A DNA stretch of 19,877 nucleotides from JACZST01 sp964195155 (GCA_964195155.1 CAXMOP010000016.1:1-19877), one strand, 5' to 3'; positions 1 to 7,745 are shown, counted from the first letter of the stretch. The notes: generated by a model from the letters alone, not told the origin. Translations and numbers: made by a program.

Positions 1-1175
1 GCCAGTCCACCGATTCCTTCGCCGGTCATCTCTATCTCTCCGGTATGGAGACCGGCTCTGATGTCGATGCCCAGCTCGGGCATAACATGCTGCAGCTCAG
101 CGGCACACGTCACCGCCCGGGTAGGACCGTCGAATGTGGCAACGAAACCGTCCCCCGATGTGTCCCGTTCGGTGCCGCGGTATCGCTGGAGATACTCGCG
201 GGTGAGTTGGTCATGTCGGCCAAGGATGCTCAGCCATTGCTGGTCGCCGAGCCGGGCGAGATGACCGGTGGAGTCGACGATGTCGGTGAACATCACCGTC
301 GCCAGCGTCCGGTCGGAAATCGGACGCGGCCGCACTCCGGTGAGGAATTCCTCGATCTCATCGAGCACCGGCCCCGGGTCGGCGGCGAAGAACGGCGAGG
401 TGTCCGCGCCGGGGAGCTCAACCAGCTTGGCGTTGGGGATGTGCTCTGCGAGGTACCGGCTGTGTTCCGGCCGGTGGTAGGTCGCATCGGCCCGGGCGAC
501 GACGAGGGTCGGGACGCTGATGTTGCCGAGAACGTCGCGTAGGTCGATCTGCGAATACCAGCGAAATGCCATGTCGGCCACGCTTGGGGGGACCGCCAGG
601 CGCTGATAGTGCGCGAGCCATTGCTTGAGTTGATCGTCATGGGCGTGGCTTGGCAGCACCTGGTCGAAATAGCCAGGTGTGCCCAGATTCTGCCGCAGCC
701 ACACCAACAGCTTGTCGAGGGTTTCTGTCGTCATGCCGAACGGGTAGTCGTCGGCGCGAGTCCATCTGGCAAAGGAATTAGTGAGGATCAGTGCCGACAC
801 CCGTTCGGGGTAGGTGCCCGCAAAGAGTATGGCCGGGGGGCCCCCTTCGATGTCACCGATGACTGCAGCGTGTTCGATGCCGGCCGCGTCCAGGACCGAT
901 CTCCCGTCATCGAGCCAGTTGTCGATGGTGAGGACGTCATAGGGAATCGGGTCGGCGATCCCAGTACCCCGGCTATCGAAGAAAGTCACTCGGGCGAACG
1001 AGGACAGGCGATCGAAGTATTCGGCGACCATCGGGTGCTCCCACATCACCTCGACGTTGGAGTGAATGTCGCTGTAGAAGAGGAGGTCGCGTCCCCGGCC
1101 GAAGGTCTGGTAGGCGACGAAGCCGCCACCGGTGTCGGCGTAGCGGGTCTCCGGTGGGTTGCGTAGCAGGCTCAT
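1..1175 (-). CDS. Alpha/beta hydrolase-like domain fused to class III adenylate/guanylate cyclase (3' end outside window)
   Basis: Read on the minus strand from ATG 1175; open to the left edge (391 codons seen), so the C-terminus is missing. Residues about 1-281 look like an alpha/beta hydrolase (AYQTFG near 21, conserved TYPERV near 121-126, VPTLVV near 221). Residues about 287 onward are a class III nucleotide cyclase: VMFTDIVDST carries the first metal Asp (D298), SGDGFVATFDGP the second (D342), then RAGLHTGE near 373-380. Hydrolase-cyclase fusions are common in actinobacteria and presumably make cAMP in response to a ligand. Oddity: the nucleophile elbow reads G-D-I-E-G-G, with Ile109 where the family has Ser, and the catalytic His position reads G-A-D-T-S-P-F. 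The hydrolase half is therefore probably a catalytically dead sensor. AGG directly abuts the start codon, so the ribosome site is weak. The cyclase assignment is firm; the physiological role is inferred. Confidence 0.88.
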   Translation of the reverse strand, partial: MSLLRNPPETRYADTGGGFVAYQTFGRGRDLLFYSDIHSNVEVMWEHPMVAEYFDRLSSFARVTFFDSRGTGIADPIPYDVLTIDNWLDDGRSVLDAAGIEHAAVIGDIEGGPPAILFAGTYPERVSALILTNSFARWTRADDYPFGMTTETLDKLLVWLRQNLGTPGYFDQVLPSHAHDDQLKQWLAHYQRLAVPPSVADMAFRWYSQIDLRDVLGNISVPTLVVARADATYHRPEHSRYLAEHIPNAKLVELPGADTSPFFAADPGPVLDEIEEFLTGVRPRPISDRTLATVMFTDIVDSTGHLARLGDQQWLSILGRHDQLTREYLQRYRGTERDTSGDGFVATFDGPTRAVTCAAELQHVMPELGIDIRAGLHTGEIEMTGEGIGGL

Positions 1176-1208
1176 CCTGCGACGAAGTTACCAGGGCAGG
1201 CGGACTGC

Positions 1209-1230
1209 CAGTACTGAGTACTGAGTACTG
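1209..1230. repeat. Tandem heptamer repeat (CAGTACT + 2x GAGTACT)
   Basis: Three consecutive 7-bp units plus one base, CAGTACT GAGTACT GAGTACT G. They lie in the 61-bp spacer between tRNA-Thr and the hydrolase-cyclase start. The unit shares GAGT with heptamer arrays at 2843-2866 and 16269-16295. Function unknown. Confidence 0.75.
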
Positions 1231-1236
1231 CGTAAG

Positions 1237-1310
<74 letters not shown>

Positions 1311-1411
1311 GAGGGAGGCGGGATGGTAGCGACGGGCCTCACTTGCGGTCGGCACAGAATTCCACGAGAACTCGCGAGAAGACATAGGATCGCAGTCACG
1401 AGAGAGGACCG

Positions 1412-1975
1412 ATGGCCGATCAGGCGGATTTCGAGGGCGATGCCATGCAATATGCACCACAGCTGTATTCGGCTGCGCTCCGCATGACCCGAAATCCCGC
1501 CGATGCCGAGGACGTCGTGCAAGAGACGTTCCTCAAGGCGTACCGCGCCTACGACACCTTTACCGCAGGCACCAATCTCAAGGCCTGGCTGTACCGGATC
1601 CTTACCAACACCTACATCAACAAGTACCGAAAACAGCAACGCCGGCCATCAGAGACCGAGCTGGGTGACCTCCAGGACCTGTACCTGTACAAGCGCCTCG
1701 GGGAGCCGTCCGGAGCAACCCAGAGCGCCGAAGCGGACATGCTCGATGCCTTTGTCGATGAGGGGATCATCGAGGCCCTTGAATCCCTTCCGGAGAATTT
1801 CCGCATGCCCGTCTTGCTCGCCGATGTCGAGGGGTTCTCGTACAAGGAGATCGCCGAGATGCTCGACATCCCCATCGGAACCGTGATGTCTCGACTACAT
1901 CGGGGAAGAAAAGCGCTCCAACGCAAGTTGTGGAACCTGGCAGAGGCAAAAGGCCTAACGGGGACGACGCAATGA
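1412..1975 (+). CDS. sigR: ECF RNA polymerase sigma factor, SigR/SigH type
   Basis: A 187-aa group 4 sigma factor. Region 2 spans about residues 12-80 (NPADAEDVVQETFLKAYRAY, then TNLKAWLYRILTNTYINKYRK). Region 4 spans about 118-172 (ALESLPENFRMPVLLADVEG, then the DNA-binding helix IPIGTVMSRLHRGRKAL). This pattern and the next gene match the SigR/SigH subgroup, which in Streptomyces and mycobacteria directs thiol-oxidative and heat-stress genes. ATG 1412 is preceded by GAGAGGA at a workable spacing. The stop overlaps the anti-sigma start (ATGA), implying translational coupling. I looked for the SigR-type promoter (GGAAT-N16-18-GTT) in 1311-1411 and did not find it; TAGGAT at 1385-1390 could be a vegetative -10. 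The alternative is another ECF subgroup with a zinc anti-sigma partner. Confidence 0.93.
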   Translation: MADQADFEGDAMQYAPQLYSAALRMTRNPADAEDVVQETFLKAYRAYDTFTAGTNLKAWLYRILTNTYINKYRKQQRRPSETELGDLQDLYLYKRLGEPSGATQSAEADMLDAFVDEGIIEALESLPENFRMPVLLADVEGFSYKEIAEMLDIPIGTVMSRLHRGRKALQRKLWNLAEAKGLTGTTQ

Positions 1976-2217
1976 ACACCGGCTGCGACCACGCAATCGA
2001 ATACGTGTACCAATACTTGGACGAGGAAATTTCGTTCTTTCAGCGGTCCCGCGTCCAGGTTCATCTGAGGAAGTGTGCTTCGTGCACGAGTTCCTATGAC
2101 TTTGAGCGGCGCCTCAAGGGGCTCATCAACGATCGCGGAAGAACCGAGCCTCCTCCGGAACTTTTTGACACCCTCCGAGCGTTGATAGATGAAGAACGCA
2201 GAAAAGGCGAGCTGTAG
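1972..2217 (+). CDS. rsrA: Zinc-binding anti-sigma factor (RsrA/mycothiol-system type)
   Basis: An 81-aa protein whose ATG overlaps the sigma-factor stop by 4 nt. It carries the ZAS signature H-x3-C-x2-C (H31, C35, C38) plus an N-terminal C5. As I recall the S. coelicolor RsrA numbering (C11, H37, C41, C44), the spacings are identical (26, 4, 3). In that protein the residues bind zinc, and disulfide formation releases SigR under thiol stress. The 26-residue spacing and the sigma partner make the assignment strong. A longer reading from 1930 would overlap the sigma gene by 46 bp and is not needed. Acts in the cytoplasm by sequestering the sigma factor. Confidence 0.93.
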   Translation: MNTGCDHAIEYVYQYLDEEISFFQRSRVQVHLRKCASCTSSYDFERRLKGLINDRGRTEPPPELFDTLRALIDEERRKGEL

Positions 2218-2261
2218 GTAGGGCGTAACCCCTGTTCCCATCTCGCTTGGAGGAACAAGCC

Positions 2262-2459
2262 GTGAACGACACTGTTTTGAAGGGACGCCGCCTCGCCGAA
2301 GGCACAAGAGCGCCCAAGACCTATTCCACAGAACGACACTGCGAAAGGCCGGGTTGCGATACTCGGCTGTCTCGCTACAACCGTCGAGAGTTCTGCTTCG
2401 CGCACGCACCGACGAAGTATCCGAGGCTGCGCGGCAGGATTGTCAAAGACGACAGCTAA
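2262..2459 (+). CDS. Small Cys/His (zinc-finger-like) protein of unknown function
   Basis: A 65-aa basic protein. GTG 2262 is preceded by GGAGG at 2249-2253 with 8 nt spacing; the in-frame TTG at 2247 overlaps that Shine-Dalgarno sequence and is rejected. The core is C27-x4-C32-x12-C45-x2-H48 with TRLSRYNRREFCFAH between the ligands, which resembles a treble-clef or zinc-knuckle site. I recognise the C..PGC..RLSRYN...C..H pattern as recurrent in small actinobacterial proteins, but I know of no assigned function. It sits 44 bp after rsrA with no terminator between them, so co-transcription with the sigma/anti-sigma pair is plausible, and a redox or zinc link is speculative. A hairpin follows at 2488-2512. 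Confidence 0.78.
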   Translation: MNDTVLKGRRLAEGTRAPKTYSTERHCERPGCDTRLSRYNRREFCFAHAPTKYPRLRGRIVKDDS

Positions 2460-2487
2460 ATCAACCTTCTCAATATGGGTAGCGAAC

Positions 2488-2512
2488 GAGCGCCGGGCAT
2501 TGTCCGGCGCTC
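2488..2512 (+). terminator. Hairpin, likely terminator of the sigma-factor operon
   Basis: Perfect 9-bp inverted repeat GAGCGCCGG / CCGGCGCTC with a 7-nt loop, 28 nt after the stop of the 65-aa gene. There is no T-tract, as is common in actinobacteria. It supports starting the next gene at 2535 rather than 2475, which would put the hairpin inside the coding region. Confidence 0.65.
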
Positions 2513-2534
2513 GGTCGCGTTATCCTCGGCACGA

Positions 2535-2831
2535 ATGAGCAACCGCGCCCTACCGCTCGCACTCGTCATGCTGTTGCTCATGGCGCTCGCTCCCGCTGCG
2601 GCACTTGCGGAGGAGCACGGGGAGGGTTCCGATGACCCGGTGGTGGTGGTCGTCGACGACGGTGGCGCTGCCGTTCCGGTGCCGCCGGCCGAAGTCGAAG
2701 CCGAAGACCTTCCGTGGACCTCTCGCTTCCTTCCTCCCACGCTGGTACTGCTCACGGTGCTGCTCATCGTCGGCCTGGGGGCGTATTACGTCTTTGGGAT
2801 CAGGCGAAAGTATGAGGTCGTCTCCAAGTAG
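2535..2831 (+). CDS. Small secreted, C-terminally membrane-anchored protein, unknown function
   Basis: 98 aa from ATG 2535. An N-terminal signal peptide (basic NR, then a hydrophobic stretch, likely cleavage after ALA near residue 25) is followed by an acidic, Val/Pro-rich segment of about 45 residues. One transmembrane helix follows (about 67-87, TLVLLTVLLIVGLGAYYVF), then a short basic tail IRRKYEVVSK. The predicted topology is an exposed acidic segment with a cytoplasmic tail. I do not recognise a family. It lies between a terminator-like hairpin and a heptamer repeat, so it may be a single-gene unit. An in-frame ATG at 2475 would add 20 residues ahead of the signal peptide and overlap the hairpin, so I prefer 2535. 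Confidence 0.68.
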   Translation: MSNRALPLALVMLLLMALAPAAALAEEHGEGSDDPVVVVVDDGGAAVPVPPAEVEAEDLPWTSRFLPPTLVLLTVLLIVGLGAYYVFGIRRKYEVVSK

Positions 2832-2842
2832 CCGGCTCGCCG

Positions 2843-2866
2843 CTCGTGACTCGTGACTCATGACTC
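2843..2866. repeat. Tandem heptamer repeat (2x CTCGTGA + CTCATGA + CTC)
   Basis: Three 7-bp units plus three bases in the spacer before the zincin gene. On the minus strand they read GAGTCAT GAGTCAC GAGTCAC GAG, related to the GAGTCGC array after clpC. The in-frame GTG at 2853 lies inside the repeat, which argues for the zincin start at ATG 2883. Confidence 0.75.
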
Positions 2867-2882
2867 TCTGTACCCTGACGCC

Positions 2883-3914
2883 ATGTCCAAAGTCGACTGG
2901 TCACTTGCCGTTTCGGTAGCCAAGAGTCTTGGCGGCCGCTATCCGCTCGAGGGGACCTACCACGAGACCAAGCTCCGCCGCGACGCACCTGGATTGGTGG
3001 CGCGCGCCTCGGAGTTGGTGTCCGAAGAGACGGGATTGGAGGGGCCCGGTGTGCCCGAGGTCCTGGTGGTGAGCCGCGAGGAGTGGGCAGCGACCAACGT
3101 GGAGTCGTTTGCAGCCCTGCTGGCACCGGCAGAGGAGCGGCTCAATGCCTACACCGGTATGAGTGGGGGCCTCGCCGGCCGGATCATGGGCGCCGAGATG
3201 GGTGCAGTACTCGGATTTCTCTCGCGTAAGGTGCTCGGCCAGTACGAGCTTGTGCTGCCGACCGGCGACGGCGACTTCGGTGATTCGGTGCTTTTCGTCG
3301 GCGGCAACTTGCTCAAGATGGAACGTGATCACTCCTTCCGACCTGACGAATTCCGCTTCTGGGTGGCGCTCCACGAGAGCACCCACCGCCTCCAGTTTCT
3401 CGGTGTGCCGTGGCTCCGGCAGTACTTCCTCGGCCTCGTTGACGAGCTGGTGGCGTCGGCAACCCCTGAGCCAGGAAGAATGCAACGGGTCAGCGCTCAG
3501 CTCCAGGAAGCCGCCGCCGCCGGAGAGCCGCTGATCGATGAATCGGGCATGTTCGGGCTATTTGCCACTCCGGAGCAGCGTGAGGTCATCGACCGGGTGC
3601 AAGCGCTCATGTCGCTGCTCGAGGGGCACGGACACGTTGTCATGGACCGCATCGGCGAACGCGAGCTCGTCACCCAGCAGCGCATGTCGCGGGTCCTCAA
3701 GGCACGGCGGAGCGACAAGCGAACCGCGGCGTTCATGCGCCTCATCGGCCTCGAGCTCAAACTGCGCCAATACGAGCTCGGAGAAGCGTTCATCACCGGA
3801 GTCGAGGAATACGCCTCATGGGACACGCTGAGCCTGGCCTGGCAGTCGTCGGAGGCCCTCCCGACCCTCGGCGAAATCAGTGATCCCCGGCGCTGGCTGA
3901 AGCGAGTGGCATGA
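2883..3914 (+). CDS. Zinc-dependent metalloprotease-like protein, DUF2342 (zincin_2) family
   Basis: 343 aa from ATG 2883. The zinc-site motif HESTH lies at residues 164-168 within FWVALHESTHRLQF, and GEAFITGVEEYASWDTL near the C-terminus is typical of the family. The family was annotated as putative hydrolase or coenzyme F420 biosynthesis-associated, and no substrate is established to my knowledge. It is commonly found immediately before tilS in actinobacteria (Rv3626c in M. tuberculosis), which matches here: its stop overlaps the tilS start (ATGA, 3911-3914). GTG 2853 would add 10 residues, but it lies in a heptamer repeat, so ATG 2883 is preferred. No signal peptide is visible, so a cytoplasmic location is likely. 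Confidence 0.88.
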   Translation: MSKVDWSLAVSVAKSLGGRYPLEGTYHETKLRRDAPGLVARASELVSEETGLEGPGVPEVLVVSREEWAATNVESFAALLAPAEERLNAYTGMSGGLAGRIMGAEMGAVLGFLSRKVLGQYELVLPTGDGDFGDSVLFVGGNLLKMERDHSFRPDEFRFWVALHESTHRLQFLGVPWLRQYFLGLVDELVASATPEPGRMQRVSAQLQEAAAAGEPLIDESGMFGLFATPEQREVIDRVQALMSLLEGHGHVVMDRIGERELVTQQRMSRVLKARRSDKRTAAFMRLIGLELKLRQYELGEAFITGVEEYASWDTLSLAWQSSEALPTLGEISDPRRWLKRVA

Positions 3915-5206
3915 GTCCCGACGAGCTCCGCGAGCGGGTCTCGTCGGAGCTTCCCAACCGTCCCCTCGTCGTGGCTCTCGGCGGCGGCGCGGATTCTGCG
4001 GTCGCTGCCTGGGTGAGCGAGCCGCAGTCGCGCGTGAGAGCGGTCTTCGTCAATCACGAGCTCGACGGTTCGGCAGCATTGCTGGCGAGCGCCGTCAAGC
4101 TTGCCGAGGTCCTCGACCTGCCGCTATCGATCTTGTCGGCGCCGGTAGCCGAAGGCTCCAACCTCGAGTCGCGAGCGAGAGACGCCCGGTGGCTGGCCAT
4201 TCGCAGCAGCCTCGGCACCGACGAGGTCGTCGTCACCGGGCACAGCCGCGACGACCTTGCCGAGACCGTGCTCATCAACCTGCTGCGCGGGGCCGGAGCC
4301 CGCGGGCTTGCGGCGATGGCCGCACCGCACCCCGGCATCGTCCGCCCGCTGCTCGACATCGATCGCACCGATCTGCGGGAGGTGGCGGAGGCGGTCGGTT
4401 TGCCGTTCACCGATGACCAGATGAATGACCGCACGGATCTGCTGCGCAATCGGGTGCGTGCCGACCTGATGCCCCTCCTCGCCGAGAAGTATCAACCGGC
4501 GGTTCGCTCCAGTCTGGCGCGTGCTGCGTTGCACCTGGCACAGGACGACGCCGCCCTCGACGCTGCGGCGGGCCAAATCCCGTTCCGCGATGACGAGGGT
4601 GCCGTGCTGGTTTCGATCGCCCTGCTGGTCACGGTGCCGCGCCCGATCGCGGCCCGTGCCGTTCGCACGGCACTGCGTCGCGTCAATCCGCCTTACGCCG
4701 GAAGGAGTGACGATGTGAACGCCGTCCTGCGCATCGCCGCCGGCGACGGAACGAAGGTCACGCTGACCTCGGCACTGACCGCAGCGCGCGAAGGCCCGTA
4801 TGTCGCGATCTGGCATGGTGAGCCTGCCGTTCCCGATCCGGTCCTCCTCGAGATGCCGGAAGCGATGCGATTCGGGGAATGCATCATCTCCATCGCCGCC
4901 CGGCACTCGGCACCGCCGGCGCCGCGCTCGACGGTGTTGGTCGATGCAGATGTCTTTGATGAGGCATTGTGGATTCGAGCCGCCGAAAACGGTGAGCGGA
5001 TCGATATCGATGGCGGCACCAAGCTCATCAGGGATGCTCTGGCCGAAGCCGGCGTGCCGCATCGCAAGCGGGCGGCTTGGCCTGTGCTGGCCCGAGGTGC
5101 CAGGATTGCCGCCATCGTCTCCGGGAGGGTGGCCCCATGGGCCCGCCCAACCGGAGTCCGAGCCGTCGCCATCACCACATCACCAGTACCGAGGGAGCGG
5201 TCGTGA
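3911..5206 (+). CDS. tilS: tRNA(Ile)-lysidine synthase
   Basis: 431 aa. TilS converts C34 of tRNA-Ile(CAU) to lysidine using ATP and lysine, so that it reads AUA and is charged with Ile. Visible motifs are the N-type ATP-pyrophosphatase loop near residues 24-29, VVVTGHSRDDLAETVLINLLRG, RPLLDIDRTDLREVA, and DDQMNDRTDLLRNRVRADLMPLL. The C-terminal region includes RIDIDGGTKLIRDALAEAGVP, as in the TilS substrate-binding domain. Oddity: the PP-loop reads G-G-G-A-D-S instead of the usual S-G-G-x-D-S. The start overlaps the zincin stop and the end overlaps hpt (GTGA), so the three are probably one translationally coupled unit. Confidence 0.95.
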   Translation: MSPDELRERVSSELPNRPLVVALGGGADSAVAAWVSEPQSRVRAVFVNHELDGSAALLASAVKLAEVLDLPLSILSAPVAEGSNLESRARDARWLAIRSSLGTDEVVVTGHSRDDLAETVLINLLRGAGARGLAAMAAPHPGIVRPLLDIDRTDLREVAEAVGLPFTDDQMNDRTDLLRNRVRADLMPLLAEKYQPAVRSSLARAALHLAQDDAALDAAAGQIPFRDDEGAVLVSIALLVTVPRPIAARAVRTALRRVNPPYAGRSDDVNAVLRIAAGDGTKVTLTSALTAAREGPYVAIWHGEPAVPDPVLLEMPEAMRFGECIISIAARHSAPPAPRSTVLVDADVFDEALWIRAAENGERIDIDGGTKLIRDALAEAGVPHRKRAAWPVLARGARIAAIVSGRVAPWARPTGVRAVAITTSPVPRERS

Positions 5207-5727
5207 AGATTGGGAAGACGCTGGTCTCCGCCGAGGAGATCAAGGACAAGCTCACCGAGATGGGCAGCCAGATCACCATCGACTACCGGGACCGGGACCT
5301 GCTCATGGTCGGCATCCTCAAGGGCGCTTTCGTCGTCATGGCCGATCTGTCGCGACACGTCGATTTGCCGCTCGAGTTCGACTTCATGGCCGTCTCATCG
5401 TACGGGGCGTCCACCAAGACCTCCGGTGTCGTTCGCATTCTCAAGGATCTTGACGAAGAGATCGAGGGCCGGGACGTGCTGATTGTGGAGGACATCATCG
5501 ATTCCGGGCTGACGCTTCACTATCTGATGAAGAATCTCCTCGTACGCAAGCCCGCAACGCTGGAAATCGCCGCATTGCTGATCAAAGAAGGCATCGAGCG
5601 TCCGCCGCTCGAAGTGAGGTACGAGGGATTCCGCATTCCGCCCGATTTCGTCATCGGATACGGGCTCGACTACCAGGGAAAGTACCGGAATCTTCCTTAT
5701 GTTGCGGTAATGGAAGACGAAGATTGA
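5203..5727 (+). CDS. hpt: Hypoxanthine(-guanine) phosphoribosyltransferase
   Basis: 174 aa, the usual size for bacterial HPRT. It converts hypoxanthine or guanine plus PRPP to IMP or GMP in purine salvage. The PRPP-binding motif VLIVEDIIDSGLTL carries E95, D96 and D100. LKGAFVVMADL is near residues 39-49 and IPPDFVIGYGLDYQGKYRNLP is the C-terminal purine-site segment. Start GTG 5203 overlaps the tilS stop (GTGA) and has GAGGGA at 5191-5196 with 6-nt spacing; longer readings inside tilS are rejected. The tilS-hpt-ftsH order is widely conserved across bacteria. Confidence 0.96.
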   Translation: MKIGKTLVSAEEIKDKLTEMGSQITIDYRDRDLLMVGILKGAFVVMADLSRHVDLPLEFDFMAVSSYGASTKTSGVVRILKDLDEEIEGRDVLIVEDIIDSGLTLHYLMKNLLVRKPATLEIAALLIKEGIERPPLEVRYEGFRIPPDFVIGYGLDYQGKYRNLPYVAVMEDED

Positions 5728-5816
5728 GGGGTACCGAGCGCCGCGAGGCATGGCCCGGGTTAGCGGTGCGAGCGGCGTACCATGACTTGGCCTAGCAGCG
5801 AAAGCCCTGGAGCATC

Positions 5817-7745
5817 TTGAGCCGAACCGCACGAACCGTTCTCATCTACCTGGCGGTGATCTTCCTCGTCGTCATGGCGGTGTCGACTTTCCTCAACCAG
5901 TCCAGCGAGCCGCTCGAGTACACACTCGACGATTTCGAAAATGAGCTGGCTGCCGACAACATCGTCTCGCCGATCGAGATGAAGGAGAAGGACAATGAGA
6001 TCCGCGGCACGACGAAGTCGCCCGAGGACGCGTTCGTTCTCCGCTACCCGGGCGAGCTCGAGGCCCAGCTGACCGAGTCCGTACGTGACGCCGGCGTCGA
6101 CGTGGACGTCGTCAACGAGAACCCATCACTGCTGCAGTGGTTCATCGGCAACGTCTTCCCATACCTCCTCCTGTTCGGGCTGTTCATCTTCCTCATGTAT
6201 CAGCTCCAGGGTGGCGGGAACCGGGTGATGCAGTTCGGCAAGTCGAAGGCCAAGCAGGTCTCCAAAGACGCGCCAAAGGTGACCTTCAACGATGTTGCCG
6301 GCATCGATGAGGCCGTCGAGGAACTCGAGGAGATCAAGGAGTTCCTCGAACAGCCACAGAAGTTCCGTGCCATGGGCGCCAAGATCCCCAAGGGCGTGCT
6401 GCTGTACGGTCCGCCCGGCACCGGCAAGACCCTCATCGCCAGGGCCGTCGCCGGAGAAGCCGGGGTGCCCTTCTATGCGATCTCGGGTTCCGAGTTCGTC
6501 GAGATGTTCGTCGGGGTCGGTGCCAGCCGGGTGCGCGACCTGTTCGAGCAGGCCAAGACCAGTGCCCCATCCATCGTCTTCATCGATGAGATCGACGCGG
6601 TCGGCCGCCACCGCGGCGCGGGGTTGGGCGGAGGGCATGACGAGCGCGAGCAGACCCTCAACCAGCTCCTCGTCGAGCTCGACGGCTTCGATCCCAAAGA
6701 CGGCGTGATCGTCATTGCTTCCACCAACCGGCCGGACATCCTCGACCCTGCACTGCTGCGCCCCGGTCGCTTCGACCGCCAGATCGTGGTCGACCGGCCC
6801 GACATCAGGGGCCGCGAGCAGATCCTCGACGTTCACGCCAAGGGCAAGCCGCTTGCCGAGGGCATCTCGACCAAGGACCTGGCCAGGCAGACACCGGGGT
6901 TCACGGGAGCCGACCTTGCCAACCTGATCAACGAGGCGGCGCTTCTGGCCGCTCGACGCGACAAATCCAAGATCGGTCAGTCCGAGCTCGAGGAAGCCAT
7001 CGAGCGGGTGATCGCCGGTCCGGAGCGGCGCAGCCGGGTGATGAGCGAGGAGGAAAGGGAGCTCACCGCGTACCACGAAGGCGGCCACGCCCTCGTCGGC
7101 TATGCACTTCCCAAATTGGACCCGATCCACAAGGTCACGATCATCCCCAGAGGCAGAGCCGGCGGCTACACGATGGCGCTGCCGCTCGAGGACAAGTATT
7201 ACGAAAAGCGCAGCGAGCTGGTCGACCAGCTGGCGTATGCCCTCGGCGGCCGCACCGCAGAAGAGGTCGTGTTCGGGGATCCCTCGACGGGCGCTTCCAA
7301 CGACATCGAAAAGGCAACCGCCCTCGCCCGCAAGATGGTGATGGAGTACGGCATGTCCGACCGGCTCGGTCCGCTCAAGTACGGCTCGCCGGACGCGGAG
7401 GTGTTCCTCGGGCGCGACTACACCCAGGGTACGGACCTGTCGAACGAGGTCGCTGCGGCGATCGACGACGAGGTGCGCACGCTGATCACCCAGGCCCACG
7501 AAGAAGCCATGCAGATCATCATGGCCCACCGCGACGCCCTCGACCGTATCGCAGCAGAGTTGATCGAGCTGGAAACCCTCGACGCAGAGGGTGTCGCCAG
7601 GGTACTCCACGACGTTCCCAAGTGGGAGCACACCGACAGCGGCGGGTTGCGGATCAAGGGCCCGGGCAGCGTCTCGTCTCAAGCCGGGATCGCCGCCGCC
7701 CAAACCGGCAATTCGACCCGGGCGCCACGACCGAATCCCAGCTAG
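5817..7745 (+). CDS. ftsH: ATP-dependent zinc metalloprotease FtsH
   Basis: 642 aa, a typical length. A membrane-anchored AAA+ protease that extracts and degrades membrane and regulatory proteins. TM helix 1 is at about residues 8-26, an extracytoplasmic segment runs to about 108, and TM helix 2 is at about 110-130. Walker A GPPGTGKT is at 198-205, Walker B IVFIDEID at 253-260, and the second region of homology ends in LLRPGRFDRQ near 313-322. The zinc site HEGGH is at 420-424, with the third ligand Asp in GASNDIEKAT near 496. The start is TTG 5817 with TGGAG at 5808-5812; no ATG in frame fits the N-terminal helix. The 89-bp gap after hpt contains TACCAT at 5778-5783, a possible -10 without a clear -35. 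Confidence 0.97.
   Translation: MSRTARTVLIYLAVIFLVVMAVSTFLNQSSEPLEYTLDDFENELAADNIVSPIEMKEKDNEIRGTTKSPEDAFVLRYPGELEAQLTESVRDAGVDVDVVNENPSLLQWFIGNVFPYLLLFGLFIFLMYQLQGGGNRVMQFGKSKAKQVSKDAPKVTFNDVAGIDEAVEELEEIKEFLEQPQKFRAMGAKIPKGVLLYGPPGTGKTLIARAVAGEAGVPFYAISGSEFVEMFVGVGASRVRDLFEQAKTSAPSIVFIDEIDAVGRHRGAGLGGGHDEREQTLNQLLVELDGFDPKDGVIVIASTNRPDILDPALLRPGRFDRQIVVDRPDIRGREQILDVHAKGKPLAEGISTKDLARQTPGFTGADLANLINEAALLAARRDKSKIGQSELEEAIERVIAGPERRSRVMSEEERELTAYHEGGHALVGYALPKLDPIHKVTIIPRGRAGGYTMALPLEDKYYEKRSELVDQLAYALGGRTAEEVVFGDPSTGASNDIEKATALARKMVMEYGMSDRLGPLKYGSPDAEVFLGRDYTQGTDLSNEVAAAIDDEVRTLITQAHEEAMQIIMAHRDALDRIAAELIELETLDAEGVARVLHDVPKWEHTDSGGLRIKGPGSVSSQAGIAAAQTGNSTRAPRPNPS

Noticed and set aside
45..1166. 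Two plus-strand open frames of 165 and 185 codons
   Set aside because: They lie antisense to the hydrolase-cyclase gene, whose minus-strand frame carries clear domain motifs. They show no family features themselves.
1311..1411. SigR-type autoregulatory promoter ahead of the sigma gene
   Set aside because: No GTT is present on the plus strand at the required distance from a GGAA-like box; only a possible TAGGAT -10 was seen.
5077..5202. 42-codon N-terminal extension of hpt inside tilS
   Set aside because: The HPRT domain starts at MKIGKTLVS. GTG 5203 overlaps the tilS stop and has its own ribosome site.
5728..5816. Bulged inverted repeat GGTAC/GTACC plus GCCGC/GCGGC after hpt
   Set aside because: The arms require a 5-nt bulge and a long loop, and there is no T-tract, so it is too weak to call as a terminator.
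6126..7703. 525-codon minus-strand open frame opposite ftsH
   Set aside because: A GC-rich shadow of ftsH, whose own frame shows every AAA and zinc motif. The same applies to the long frames opposite clpC (14034-15338), tilS (4124-5062) and the ABC ATPase (17773-18909).
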